From assembly GCF_026341855.1 (NCBI RefSeq), contig NZ_JAPENW010000001.1, positions 1,488,001-1,552,000 on the forward strand: a stretch of DNA of 64,000 nt. The letters run 5' to 3'. Shown one piece after another: positions 24,754 through 34,600 of the stretch. The notes beneath the pieces were generated by a model. That model had not been told where the DNA came from and made no database searches. It worked only from the letters and a program-made list of their open reading frames with translations. The DNA comes from Streptomyces sp. NBC_00568. GTDB taxonomy: Bacteria; Actinomycetota; Actinomycetes; Streptomycetales; Streptomycetaceae. The first letter of the stretch is position 1. The number at the start of each line of letters is the position of its first letter. Made by a program: the position numbers and the translations under genes.

Positions 24754-25412
24754 CGTGCGTCCAGGCGGTAGCCGGCCCCGCGCACGGTCCGGATCGTCCC
24801 GGCGCCGAGTTTGCGGCGCAGCGCGCTGACGTAGACCTCGACGATGTTGGGGTCGCCGTCGTAGGCGAAGTCCCAGACGTGTTCGAGGATCTCGGCCTTG
24901 GAGACGACCTCGCCGGCCCGCAGCACCAGATGTTCGAGGACGGAGAACTCCTTGGTGGTGAGCGCGACTTCGTCCCCGTCGCGCAGCACGCGCCGGGCGG
25001 CCGTGTCGACCTCCATGCGGCCGAGGACGTGCACGGGCGAGGCCCCGGCCTGCCCGCGCCGCCGCAGCAGCGCCTTGATGCGGGCGACGAGCACCACATA
25101 GGAGAAGGGCTTCGTCAGATAGTCGTCGGCGCCGGTGTCGAGCCCCTCGGCCTCGTCGTACTCGCCGTCCTTGGCGGTGAGCATCAGGATCGGGACGTCG
25201 TGTCCGGCGGAACGGAGCGCGGCGCAGACGCGGTAGCCGTTCATGCCGGGCAGCATGATGTCGAGGACGACGAGGTCGTGGTGTCCCTCGGAGGCCCGGT
25301 GCAGGCCTTCGAGCCCGTCGTGCACGACGTCCACGGCGTAGCCCTCGGCCCTCAGACCCCTCGCGAGCGACAGGGCGAGCCGCTTCTCGTCCTCCACGAT
25401 CAACAGGCGCAT
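24750..25412 (-). CDS. OmpR-family response regulator
   Basis: A 220-residue regulator: receiver domain starting MRLLIVEDEKRLALSLARGL, phospho-acceptor Asp51 (VVLDIMLPG), conserved Thr and Lys in LMLTAKD and YLTKPFSY, and a C-terminal winged helix LTTKEFSVLEHLVLRAGEVVSKAEILEHVWD. ATG 25412 is chosen over a GTG two codons upstream. It is first in the operon with the kinase. Three CTTCAG direct repeats in the divergent promoter region are its likely binding sites. Confidence 0.94.
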   Translation of the reverse strand: MRLLIVEDEKRLALSLARGLRAEGYAVDVVHDGLEGLHRASEGHHDLVVLDIMLPGMNGYRVCAALRSAGHDVPILMLTAKDGEYDEAEGLDTGADDYLTKPFSYVVLVARIKALLRRRGQAGASPVHVLGRMEVDTAARRVLRDGDEVALTTKEFSVLEHLVLRAGEVVSKAEILEHVWDFAYDGDPNIVEVYVSALRRKLGAGTIRTVRGAGYRLDAR

Positions 25413-25433
25413 GAGCACAGCGTCGCAAACCGA

Positions 25434-25474
25434 ACCTGAAGACGCCTTCAGGTTTCTTCAGGCTGCCTTCAGCG
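25434..25474. promoter_or_regulatory. CTTCAGG direct repeats, OmpR-type binding site
   Basis: TTCAGG/C occurs at 25447, 25457 and 25468, i.e. at 10- and 11-base steps on one face of the helix, and an inverted CCTGAAG lies at 25436. The array sits between the response regulator and the divergent PepSY gene. Such helical-turn-spaced repeats are typical of OmpR/PhoP-family binding. Confidence 0.7.
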
Positions 25475-25563
25475 TCCGTCCCTCAGATTGGTCCCCGTCG
25501 AACCGCACCGGCGGAACGTTCCGGACGAAGCAGTGGGAACCAGTGGACAACGGGAGGCTCTCC

Positions 25564-26397
25564 ATGAAGCGCAACATCGTCATCGCCACAGTCGTGGCCG
25601 CGACCCTGATCGCCGGAGGCACGGCGACGGCCCTCGCCGTCACGGGGAACGACGCGACGGCACCGGCGAAACGGTCGAGCGGACAGCCGGGGACGGACGA
25701 CGCCCGGGACACCACAGAGGCCGAACGCACGGCCTCGCCCACGGCCACGGCCACGGCCTCGCCCACGGGAACGGCCACGGGAACGGGAACGAGCGCGGCC
25801 GACCTGACGGCCCTGACGGCAGAGGACGCCGTCACCCGCGCGCTGGCGCACACGCCGGGCACCGCCGTCGGCGCCGAACTCGACGACGAGCACGGTGCCG
25901 TGATCTGGCAGGTCGAGATCATCGACCCTGCGGGCGCCTGGCGCGACGTCCGGGTCGACCCGTCCACCGGCAAGGTCCTCGGCTCCCGGACCGGGCACGA
26001 GGACGACGCCGCCCGGGTACGGACCACGCTCACGGGCACGTCCGTCTCGTTGGCCGAGGCCGCCCGGGCCGCCGCGGCCAAGGGCACGGTCACCTCGATC
26101 GACGTCGACGACGACGGGACTCACGCCTGGGACGTGGAGACCCTGACGCCGAACGGCGTCGAGCGGGAGTGGCGGATCGACCTCCGCACGGGCCGCATCA
26201 CACCGGACCACGGATCGGACGACGGGTCGCACGACGTGTCCGACGACCGGACGGCGAGCGGTTCGGACGACCAGGCGGAGCACGGTTCGGACGACCGTTC
26301 CGAGCACGGGTCGGACGACGGGGCCGGACACACGTCGCACCACGGCGCGGGGCACGGGTCGGACGACGGATCGGAGCGGGGGTCGGACGACGACTGA
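25564..26397 (+). CDS. PepSY-domain exported protein with His/Asp-rich tail
   Basis: A 277-residue exported or membrane-anchored protein. After a hydrophobic N-terminus (NIVIATVVAATLIAGGTATALAVTG) comes a Thr/Ala linker, then two PepSY-like repeats (LTAEDAVTRALAHTPG...VDPSTGKVLGSRTG and VSLAEAARAAAAKG...DLRTGRITPD). The last 60 residues are a tail of repeated HGSDD/GSDD units rich in His and Asp. GGGAGG lies 6 bases before the ATG. Being divergent from an OmpR-type system with repeats between, it is a probable target; the tail could bind cations. Confidence 0.88.
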   Translation: MKRNIVIATVVAATLIAGGTATALAVTGNDATAPAKRSSGQPGTDDARDTTEAERTASPTATATASPTGTATGTGTSAADLTALTAEDAVTRALAHTPGTAVGAELDDEHGAVIWQVEIIDPAGAWRDVRVDPSTGKVLGSRTGHEDDAARVRTTLTGTSVSLAEAARAAAAKGTVTSIDVDDDGTHAWDVETLTPNGVEREWRIDLRTGRITPDHGSDDGSHDVSDDRTASGSDDQAEHGSDDRSEHGSDDGAGHTSHHGAGHGSDDGSERGSDDD

Positions 26398-26429
26398 CCG
26401 GACGAGCGGGGACCCACCGGGGACCCACC

Positions 26430-26476
26430 GGGCCGGGCGCGCACGATGTCTGTGCACATTGTGCGGCGCCCGGCCC
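26430..26476. terminator. Long hairpin between convergent genes
   Basis: Outer 11-bp arms GGGCCGGGCGC and complement, continued by GCACGATGT pairing with ACATTGTGC (one G-T pair). It lies between the PepSY gene and the convergent MFS gene. The rest of 26398-26682 shows no gene. Confidence 0.75.
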
Positions 26477-26682
26477 GCCGCTCCGCCCTGCGGGGGGCTG
26501 CCGGTGCTGCCTGTGCTCCGGGTGTGGTCCCGCGGACGCCGCCCTCCTCACGGGTTCGGCCCGCCCCGGCAGGGGGCGGCCACCGACGGGCACTGCCCGC
26601 CCCGCCGGTGTTGCCCAGCGTCCGCGAGGGCCGCACCCGTATGCGGGAGCGGCCCCGCAGGAGGCCGCGATGACCGCGGCGG

Positions 26683-27933
26683 TCAGATGCTGCTCGGCTC
26701 GGCCTCGGCCGGGGCGGTCCCGTCCGCCGGTGCGGGCGCCCTGGGCGTGGTCCGCAGCGCGATCAGGCCCGCCGCCAGGGCCACCGCGCCGGAGAGCGCG
26801 AAGCACCAGCCCAGGGACATCTGGCCCACCAGCAGGCCCGCACCGGCGGCGCCACCGGAACTCCCCGCGTTCACCGCGGTGTTGACCCAGGCGCCGGCCT
26901 GGATGCGAAAGCCGGGCGGGGCGGCCGCGTCGGCGATCAGGTAGGACGTCGTCAGGGCCGGGGCGACGAAGAATCCGGCGCAGGCGATGGCCAGGGTCAG
27001 GGTGGCGAGGCCCGGGGCGAGTGCGGCGGCGAGCAGGGCGAGGCCGAGGCCCGCGGCCAGCACGGGCAGCCGTACGCCCGGGGGCATCGGCCAGTCGACC
27101 GCGCCGTTCAGCAGGCCGCCCAGCGCGCTGCCCAGCGACAGCGCGGCGAGCACCCAGGCCACCACGCCCGCGCCGTGGTGACGTTGCTCGGCGAACGCCA
27201 TGACCAGGAGGTCGACGGCGCCCAGGGACAGGCCGACGCCGAGCGCGACGACGACGGGCTGGGCGAGGGCGCGTCCGCCCCGCCGGCGGCGCCCGCCGTG
27301 CGCCGCCTTCGCCGCGGCGGGACGGACGCCCGCCACGACCGGGGAGAGGACGAACGCCAGGGTTCCCGACCACACCAGCAGGGCGCTCAGCGCGACCGCG
27401 GCGGCCGGCGGGGCCGTCTGCACGACCGCGCCGACGAGCAGCGGCCCGGAGACGAAGAGGATCTCCTCCACGACACCGTCCAGGCTGTAGGCACGCTGCA
27501 ACAGCCTTTCGTCCTGGACCACTTCGCCCCACACGGCACGCATCGTGGGGCCGAGCGGCGGTGTGCAGGCGCCCGCGGCGCCCGCCAGCGCGCCGATCGC
27601 CGCGGCCGGGGCGCCGGGCCGCCAGGCCGTGGCCGCGAAGGCCGCGAGCAGGCCCGCGTAGAGCGAGGCCATGGGGATCAGGGCACGGCGGGCACCGTGC
27701 CGGTCGATCAGCGCCGCTCGCGCGGGCGACAGGAACACACTCATCGCGCCGAACAGCGCCATGACCGTGCCGGCCACGGCGTACGACCCGGTGGCGCGGG
27801 CGGTGGTGAGCATCATGGCCAGCGGGACGACGCCGTACGACAGCCGGCCGGTCATGGCCGCGACGAAGGTGCGGCGGGCATGGGGAATGCGGAAGAGCGC
27901 GGCGTAGGACGGCCGCGAGGGTGACGCAGACAT
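26683..27933 (-). CDS. MFS transporter
   Basis: A 416-residue major facilitator protein with about 12 membrane segments. It starts MSASPSRPSYAALFRIPHARRTFVAAMTGRLSYGVVPLAMML and has the loop ALIDRHGARRALIPM. This resembles the sugar/drug MFS group seen beside two-component systems. The ATG at 27933 is chosen because the frame to 27990 adds non-conserved residues. Substrate unknown. Confidence 0.88.
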   Translation of the reverse strand: MSASPSRPSYAALFRIPHARRTFVAAMTGRLSYGVVPLAMMLTTARATGSYAVAGTVMALFGAMSVFLSPARAALIDRHGARRALIPMASLYAGLLAAFAATAWRPGAPAAAIGALAGAAGACTPPLGPTMRAVWGEVVQDERLLQRAYSLDGVVEEILFVSGPLLVGAVVQTAPPAAAVALSALLVWSGTLAFVLSPVVAGVRPAAAKAAHGGRRRRGGRALAQPVVVALGVGLSLGAVDLLVMAFAEQRHHGAGVVAWVLAALSLGSALGGLLNGAVDWPMPPGVRLPVLAAGLGLALLAAALAPGLATLTLAIACAGFFVAPALTTSYLIADAAAPPGFRIQAGAWVNTAVNAGSSGGAAGAGLLVGQMSLGWCFALSGAVALAAGLIALRTTPRAPAPADGTAPAEAEPSSI

Positions 27934-28157
27934 GGAAGGAGTCCTCAACTGCGAGGCGGGACAGGGGTCGCCGGAGTGCCGCGACGCCACGGCCGGAGTG
28001 CCGTCCGTGCGTCGCGGGCCTGGGCGGGCCCTATGCCAAGAGGAGGAACATGCCGCTCAACGTAACAGCGGGCGCGGGGAGCCGGCCAGGAGTTTTCCCG
28101 GACCCCGCGCTCCGCACCGCACGGTCGGCCCGGCCGGTCCCGGTTCACCGCGGGCGG

Positions 28158-28366
28158 CGCGAAGGGCGCCCGTTCCGGGAGGGAACGGCCGCCCTTCGCG
28201 TACGACAGCCGAGAACCGCGCCGGATCAGCGCGCGCCCTTCGCGTACGACAGCCGAGAACCGCGCCGGATCAGCGCGCGCCCTTCGCGTACGACAGCCGA
28301 GAACCGCGCCGGATCAGCGCGCGCCCTTCGCGTACGACGGCCGAGAACCGTGCGGGATCAGCCCTG
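28158..28366. repeat. 44-bp tandem repeat, four copies, with hairpin
   Basis: Units beginning GCCCTTCGCG start at 28191, 28235, 28279 and 28323, an exact 44-base period; the fourth copy has diverged at its end. Unit length is not a multiple of 3, so it is not a coding repeat. An inverted copy of CGCCCTTCGCG at 28158-28168 pairs with the first unit as a hairpin and could pair with any unit. It lies in a 724-base gene-free stretch (27934-28657). Confidence 0.85.
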
Positions 28367-28370
28367 GAGC

Positions 28371-28640
28371 GCGCTGCACGCCGTGGCACGGCGCCGCACG
28401 ACGCGATGCCGCGCCGGAGCGGGGCGCGCACCACGCGACACAGCGCCACGCGTTGCCGCGCCGGAGCGCGCGACACGCACCACGCACCCCACCACGCGAC
28501 ACCGCGCCCCGCCGCGCGACACCGCGCCGCACGGCGCCACGCGACACCGCACCGCACCACGCGACACCGCACCCCGCCGCGCCCCGCCACGCGACACCGC
28601 GCCGCACCACGCGACACGGCGCCGGAGCGTGGCACGCGCT
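28371..28640. repeat. Degenerate CCACGCGACACCGC repeats
   Basis: About eight imperfect copies of a CACGCGACACCGC-type unit, with variable GCCCC/GCACC spacers, run through this stretch next to the 44-bp repeats. All frames give Arg/His/Thr/Pro-only translations with no start or ribosome site, so it is non-coding. It probably grew by slippage. Confidence 0.75.
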
Positions 28641-28657
28641 GCCGGGTTCGGCGTCGC

Positions 28658-29614
28658 TCAGGCCTCCGTGAGGCCCTCGACCAGCGAGTCGGCGGCCCGG
28701 TAGGGGTCCAGTTCGCCTGCCACGATGCGCTCCGCGAGGGCGCTGAGACGGCGGTCTCCGTGGAGGTCGCCGATGCGCCGGCGCAGCGCGGTGACGGCGA
28801 TCGTCTCGACCTCCTGGGACGCCCGGGCGAGCCGGCGCTCGGCCAGCACCCCGTGCTCCTCCATCCACGCCCGGTGCTTCTCCAGGGCCTCGACGACCTC
28901 GTCGATGCCCTCGCCGCGCGCGGCCACCGTCTTGACGATCGGCGGGCGCCAGTCCCCCGGCCCCCGGGACTCACCGAGGCCGAGCATGTGGTTGAGCTCG
29001 CGGGCGGTGGCGTCGGCGCCGTCGCGGTCGGCCTTGTTGACGACGTACACGTCGCCGATCTCCAGGATTCCGGCCTTGGCCGCCTGGATGCCGTCGCCCA
29101 TGCCGGGGGCCAGCAGCACCACCGAGGTGTCCGCCTGGGAGGCGATCTCCACCTCGGACTGGCCGACGCCCACGGTCTCCACCAGGATCACGTCGCAGCC
29201 CGCCGCGTCCAGGACGCGGATCGCCTGGGGGGCCGACCAGGCCAGTCCGCCCAGGTGGCCGCGCGTCGCCATCGAGCGGATGTAGACGCCCGGGTCCGAC
29301 GCGTGGTCGGACATCCGGACGCGGTCGCCGAGGAGCGCGCCCCCGGAGAAGGGCGAGGACGGGTCGACGGCCAGCACACCGACCCGCTTGCCCTGGCGCC
29401 GGTAGGCCGTCACCAGGGCAGACGTCGAGGTCGACTTGCCGACGCCGGGCGAGCCGGTGAGGCCCACCACGTACGCGTTGCCGGTCAGCGGCGCGAGCGC
29501 CGCCATGACCTCACGGAGCTGGGGTGCCGCACCCTCCACCAGGGAGATCAGCCGGGCCACGGCCCGCGGCCGTCCTTCTCTGGCCTGGGTCACCAGCGAG
29601 GAGACGTCCTGCAT
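28658..29614 (-). CDS. meaB: MeaB-type GTPase, chaperone of B12-dependent mutases
   Basis: A 318-residue G3E P-loop GTPase that loads and protects adenosylcobalamin in acyl-CoA mutases. Visible motifs are Walker A GLTGSPGVGKST, the base/switch stretch DHASDPGVYIRSMATRGHLGGLA, VILVETVGVGQSEVEI and NKADRDGA. The ATG 29614 is preceded by GGAG; a GTG 5 codons upstream is less likely. It sits 39 bases after the thiolase gene on the same strand. Probable clients are methylmalonyl-CoA mutase or the isobutyryl-CoA mutase of this window. Confidence 0.93.
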   Translation of the reverse strand: MQDVSSLVTQAREGRPRAVARLISLVEGAAPQLREVMAALAPLTGNAYVVGLTGSPGVGKSTSTSALVTAYRRQGKRVGVLAVDPSSPFSGGALLGDRVRMSDHASDPGVYIRSMATRGHLGGLAWSAPQAIRVLDAAGCDVILVETVGVGQSEVEIASQADTSVVLLAPGMGDGIQAAKAGILEIGDVYVVNKADRDGADATARELNHMLGLGESRGPGDWRPPIVKTVAARGEGIDEVVEALEKHRAWMEEHGVLAERRLARASQEVETIAVTALRRRIGDLHGDRRLSALAERIVAGELDPYRAADSLVEGLTEA

Positions 29615-29653
29615 CACAGCTCCGTTCACGAGAGGTCTTCGGTCGAACGCGGG

Positions 29654-30856
29654 TCAGGCCCTGGCCACCCGCACGATCAGCGCGTCGCCCTGACCGCCGC
29701 CACCGCACAGGGCGGCCGCGCCCACGCCGCCGCCGCGCCGCTTCAGTTCGAGGGCGAGGTGCAGGACGACCCGCGCGCCGGACATGCCGATCGGGTGGCC
29801 GAGGGCGATGGCGCCGCCGTTGACGTTCACCTTTTCCGTGGACACCCCGAGGTCCTTCATTGACTGGACCGCGACCGCCGCGAAGGCCTCGTTGATCTCG
29901 ATCAGGTCGAGGTCCTCGACCTCCAGGCCCTCCTTCTTCAGGGCGTGCAGGATCGCGTTCGAGGGCTGCGACTGCAGCGAGTTGTCCGGCCCCGCCACAT
30001 TGCCGTGCGCGCCGATCTCCGCGATCCACTCCAGGCCCAGCTCCAGCGCCTTGGCCTTGCTCATCACGACCACGGCGGCGGCGCCGTCCGAGATCTGGGA
30101 CGAGGTGCCGGCGGTGATGGTGCCGTCCTTGGCGAAGGCGGGACGCAGCTTGCCCAGCGACTCGGCGGTCGTCTCGGCGCGGATGCCCTCGTCCTTGCTG
30201 AAGACGACGGGCTCGCCCTTGCGCTGCGGGATCTCGACGGGTGTGATCTCCGCCTCGAAGATGCCGTTCTTCTGGGCGGCGGCCGCGCGCTGGTGGGAGA
30301 GGGCGGCGATCTCGTCCTGCGCCGGGCGCTGGATCCCGAGACGGGTGTTGTGCTTCTCCGTGGACTCGCCCATGGCGATGCCCTCGAAGGCGTCCGTCAG
30401 ACCGTCGTACGCCATGGCGTCGAGCATCTCGATCGCGCCGTACTTGTAGCCCTCGCGGGACTTCGGGAGCAGATGCGGGGCGTTCGTCATGGACTCCTGG
30501 CCGCCGGCGACCACGATGTCGAACTCGCCGGCGCGGATCAGCTGGTCCGCGAGGGCGATGGCGTCGAGGCCGGAGAGACACACCTTGTTGATGGTGAGGG
30601 CCGGGACGCTCATCGGGATGCCCGCCTTGACGGCGGCCTGGCGTGCCGGGATCTGCCCTGCCCCGGCCTGGAGCACCTGGCCCATGATCACGTACTGCAC
30701 CTGGTCACCGCCGATGCCCGCACGGTCGAGGGCTGCCTTGATCGCGAAGCCTCCGAGGTCGGCCCCGGAGAAGGACTTCAGCGAGCCCAGCAACCGTCCC
30801 ATGGGCGTTCGGGCGCCCGCGACGATCACCGAGGTACTGCTGTTCGTTCCAGACAT
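29654..30856 (-). CDS. Acetyl-CoA C-acetyltransferase (thiolase)
   Basis: Condenses two acetyl-CoA to acetoacetyl-CoA or runs the reverse thiolysis. The 400-residue product has the nucleophile segment [28 protein letters not shown], the [10 protein letters not shown] loop, [17 protein letters not shown] and the C-terminal catalytic Cys in [11 protein letters not shown]. The ATG at 30856 follows GGGGA. It is upstream of meaB and divergent from methylmalonyl-CoA epimerase, placing it in butyrate/propionate-type acyl-CoA metabolism. Confidence 0.94.
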   Translation of the reverse strand: MSGTNSSTSVIVAGARTPMGRLLGSLKSFSGADLGGFAIKAALDRAGIGGDQVQYVIMGQVLQAGAGQIPARQAAVKAGIPMSVPALTINKVCLSGLDAIALADQLIRAGEFDIVVAGGQESMTNAPHLLPKSREGYKYGAIEMLDAMAYDGLTDAFEGIAMGESTEKHNTRLGIQRPAQDEIAALSHQRAAAAQKNGIFEAEITPVEIPQRKGEPVVFSKDEGIRAETTAESLGKLRPAFAKDGTITAGTSSQISDGAAAVVVMSKAKALELGLEWIAEIGAHGNVAGPDNSLQSQPSNAILHALKKEGLEVEDLDLIEINEAFAAVAVQSMKDLGVSTEKVNVNGGAIALGHPIGMSGARVVLHLALELKRRGGGVGAAALCGGGGQGDALIVRVARA

Positions 30857-30905
30857 GAGGTGCGATCCCCTTACCGGCTGCACAGCCGAGGAGTGAACGA
30901 GGGTT

Positions 30906-30923
30906 TACTGAGAATGTACTGAG
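30906..30923. promoter_or_regulatory. TACTGAG direct repeat in divergent promoter
   Basis: TACTGAG at 30906 and 30917, an 11-base step, between thiolase and epimerase starts. It may be a binding site for a regulator shared by the two units; no regulator gene is adjacent. Confidence 0.35.
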
Positions 30924-31003
30924 CGGTAGGCCACCCGTCATCCGGCCCGCAGTGTGATCGCGCGCACGTTGCGTAACCACGCCGGGAGCGCTGCACTGAC
31001 TAA

Positions 31004-31444
31004 ATGCTGACGCGAATCGACCACATCGGGATCGCCTGTTTCGACCTCGACAAGACTGTTGAGTTCTACCGTGCGACGTACGGCTTCGAAGTCTTCCACT
31101 CCGAGGTCAACGAGGAGCAGGGTGTCCGGGAGGCCATGCTCAAGATCAACGAGACGTCCGACGGCGGCGCCTCCTACCTCCAGCTGCTCGAACCCACCCG
31201 CGAGGACTCCGCCGTCGGGAAGTGGCTGGCCAAGAACGGCGAGGGCGTGCACCACATCGCCTTCGGCACCGCGGACGTCGACGGTGACGCCGCGGACATC
31301 CGGAACAAGGGCGTCCGGGTGCTCTACGACGAGCCCCGGATCGGGTCCATGGGGTCCCGGATCACCTTCCTCCACCCCAAGGATTGCCACGGAGTCCTGA
31401 CAGAACTGGTCACTTCGGCGGCGGTTGAGTCACCTGAGCACTGA
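31004..31444 (+). CDS. mce: Methylmalonyl-CoA epimerase
   Basis: Interconverts the 2R and 2S forms of methylmalonyl-CoA. The 146-residue vicinal-oxygen-chelate protein has metal ligands in IDHIGIA (His7), YLQLLEP, GVHHIAF and the late Glu in GVLTELV, at the spacing of the family. No good ribosome site lies just upstream. It is divergent from thiolase-meaB and ends at a strong hairpin before scy. Confidence 0.93.
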   Translation: MLTRIDHIGIACFDLDKTVEFYRATYGFEVFHSEVNEEQGVREAMLKINETSDGGASYLQLLEPTREDSAVGKWLAKNGEGVHHIAFGTADVDGDAADIRNKGVRVLYDEPRIGSMGSRITFLHPKDCHGVLTELVTSAAVESPEH

Positions 31445-31475
31445 CCTCCGTATATCTGGGCCGGTAGGGTTGGGG

Positions 31476-31506
31476 GCGGCCGTCACCTTTCGCGGGAGAC
31501 GGCCGC
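31476..31506 (+). terminator. Terminator after epimerase
   Basis: Perfect 9-bp arms GCGGCCGTC and complement with a 13-base loop, 32 bases after the stop. The remaining 31507-31687 holds the scy promoter region; no further gene is seen. Confidence 0.75.
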
Positions 31507-31687
31507 GGTCCTGACGCCTTCCGGCGAGCGGGACCAAGGGCCGGGGTCCAGGTTTCGGGGGGCGAGCGTCGGGGCAGCAGCCCGTGCTCCGCCGTTGATC
31601 TGACACCATTCCCCGGGGGCCCCGTTCGGCGGATGGACGGTGCTCGTTCGGAATTACTTGCGACCAGGGGACGGATGGGACCGCGCA

Positions 31688-34600
31688 GTGCGGGGCTACG
31701 AACGCCAGGAGCGAGAGCCGGCGGCTGACGTCGACCACCTCTCTCGGTTCGAGGCCGAGATGGAGCGGCTGAAGACCGAGCGGGAGAAGGCCGTCCAGCA
31801 CGCCGAGGACCTCGGCTATCAGGTCGAGGTGCTGCGCGCCAAGCTGCATGAGGCGCGCCGCAGTCTGGCGACCCGTCCTGCCTACGACGGGGCCGACATC
31901 GGCTATCAGGCCGAGCAGCTGCTCCGTAATGCCCAGATGCAGGCCGATCAGCTGCGCACCGACGCCGAGCGCGAGATCAGCCAGGCCCGGGCGCAGACAC
32001 AGCGCATCCTCCAGGAGCACGCCGAGCAGGCCGCCCGGCTCCAGGCGGAGCTGCACCAGGAGGCGGTCACCCGTCGCCAGCAGCTCGACCAGGAGCTGGC
32101 CGAGCGCCGGCAGACCGTCGAATCGCACGTCAACGAGAACGTGGCGTGGGCGGAGCAGCTGCGCGCCCGCTCCGAGTCGCAGGCCCGCCGTCTCCTGGAG
32201 GAGTCGCGTGCCGAGGCCGAGCAGGCGCTGGCCGCGGCCCGCGCGGAGGCCGAGCGCGTCGCCGCCGAGGCGCGCCAGCGGCTCACCAACGACGCCGAGT
32301 CGGCCCGCGCGGAGGCCGAGGCGCTGCTGCGCCGGGCCCGTACGGACGCCGAGCGACTGCTGAACGCCGCGTCGACGCAGGCCCAGGAGGCCACCGACCA
32401 CGCCGAGCAGCTGCGCAGCTCCACCGCGAACGAGTCGGACAACGCCCGGCGCCAGGCCACCGAGCTGAGCCGGTCCGCCGAGCAGCGGATGAGCGCCGCC
32501 GAGACCGCGCTGCGCGAGGCGCAGGCCGAGGCGGACAAGGTCCTCAACGAGGCCAAGGAAGCCGCGGCCAAGACGCTCTCCGGTGCCGAGTCGGTCAACG
32601 AGCAGCGCACGCGGACGGCGAAGGAGCAGGTCGCCCGGCTGGTCAGCGAGGCCACCAAGGAGGCCGAGTCCACCAAGTCCGAGGCCGAGCAGATCGTCGC
32701 GGACGCCCGCAGCAAGGCCGAGACGATCGTCGCGGAGGCCGAGGAGAGCGCGCGAAGCCTCACCGCCGAGGAGACCGCCTCCCAGCTCTCCAAGGCCGCC
32801 CGTACCGCCGAGGACGTGCTGAACCGGGCGTCCGAGGAGGCCAAGCGGACCACCAAGGCGGCGTCCGAGGAGGCCGAGCGGATCCGCACCGAGGCGGAGA
32901 CCGAGGCCGACCGGCTGCGCGCCGAGGCGCACGACATCGCCGAGCAGCTCAAGGGCACGGCGAAGGACGACACCAAGGAGTACCGCGCCAAGACGGTCGA
33001 GCTCCAGGAGGAGGCCCGCCGGCTGCGCGGTGACGCCGAGCAGCTGCGCTCGGACGCGGTCGCCGAGGGCGAGCGCATCCGCGCCGAGGCCCGGCGCGAG
33101 GCCGTCCAGCAGATCGAGGAGGCGGCGCGGACCGCCGAGGAGCTGCTCGCCAAGGCGAAGGCGGACGCGGACGAGCTGCGCCAGGCCGCCACGGCGGACA
33201 GCGAGAAGGTCCGCACCGAGGCCATCGAGCGCGCCACGACCCTGCGCAGGCAGGCCGAGGAGACGCTGGAGCGGACCCGCGCGGAGGCCGAGCGGCACCG
33301 CGCGGAGGCCGTCGAGCAGGCCGAGACGATCGCGGCCGACGCGGAGCGGGCCGCCGAGCGGCAGCGCGAGGAGACCGAGCGGGCCATAGCGGCCCGTCAG
33401 GCCGAGGCCGCCGAGGGACTGGCCCGGCTGCACACGGAGGCCGAGGAGCGTCTCACCGCCGCCGAGACGGCGCTGACGGACGCGCGCGCCGAAGCCGAGC
33501 GGATCCGTCGCGAGGCCGCCGAGGAGACCGACCGGCTGCGTTCGGAGGCCGCCGAGCGGCTCCGTACGCTCCGGGCCCAGGCCGAGACGGAGGCCGAGCG
33601 GCTGCGCAACGAGGCCGCGGCGGACGCTGCGGCGTCCCGCGCCGAGGGCGAGACCATCGCCGTACGGCTGCGTTCGGAGGCGGCGGCGGAGGCCGAGCGC
33701 CTGAAGTCGGAGGCCCAGGACAGCGCCGACCGGGTGCGGAGCGAGGCGCAGGCCGCGGCCGAGCGTCTGGCGACCGAGGGCGCCGAGACGCTGGCCGCCG
33801 CCCAGGAGGAGGCCGCACGGCGCCGCCGCGAGGCCGAGGAGACCCTCGGTTCGGCGCGCCAGGAGGCCGACCAGGAGCGTGAGCGGGCCCGCGAGCAGAG
33901 CGAGGAGCTTCTCGCCTCCGCGCGCAAGCGGGTCGAGGAAGCCCAGACCGAGGCCGTACGGCTGGTCGAGGAGGCCGACCGGCGCGCGACCGAGATGGTC
34001 TCCAACGCCGAGCAGACCGCGCAGCAGGTGCGGGACGCGGTGGCGGGGCTGCACGAGCAGGCGCAGGAGGAGATCACCGGGCTGCGCTCGGCCGCCGAGC
34101 ACGTGGCGGACCGTACGCGGACCGAGGCGCAGGAGGAGGCGGACCGGGTCCGCGCCGACGCGTACGCCGAGCGCGAGCGGGCGTCCGAGGACGCGTCGCG
34201 TGTGCGGCGGGAGGCGGCCGAGGAGACGGAGGCCGCGAGTTCCCTCGCGGAGCGCACGGTCGCCGAGGCGATCGCTGAGTCGGAGCGGCTGCGTTCGGAC
34301 GCGGCCGACCACGCCCAGCGGGTGCGCACCGAGGCGTCGGACGCGATCGCGAACGCCGACCAGGACGCCTCGCGCACCCGTGCGGACGCCCGGGAGGACG
34401 CGAACCGGATCCGTTCGGACGCGGCCGCGCAGGTGGACACCCTCATCACGGAGGCGACGGCGGAGGCCGAGCGGCTCGGGACCGAGACCGCGGCCGAGGC
34501 CGAGCGGGTACGCGCCGAGGCCGTGGCCAAGGCCGAGCAGCTCATCTCGGACGCGACCGGTGACGCGGAGCGGCTGCGTGCCGAGGCCGCCGAGACGGTC

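Noticed and set aside
28191..28366. CRISPR array
   Set aside because: The four 44-bp units are directly adjacent with no unique spacers and there are no cas genes. The same holds for the 73-bp repeats at 58783-59013.
27932..29863. 643-residue plus-strand frame over the tandem repeats and meaB
   Set aside because: The repeat part is a 44-base period not divisible by 3 and the rest is antisense to meaB; no start signal.
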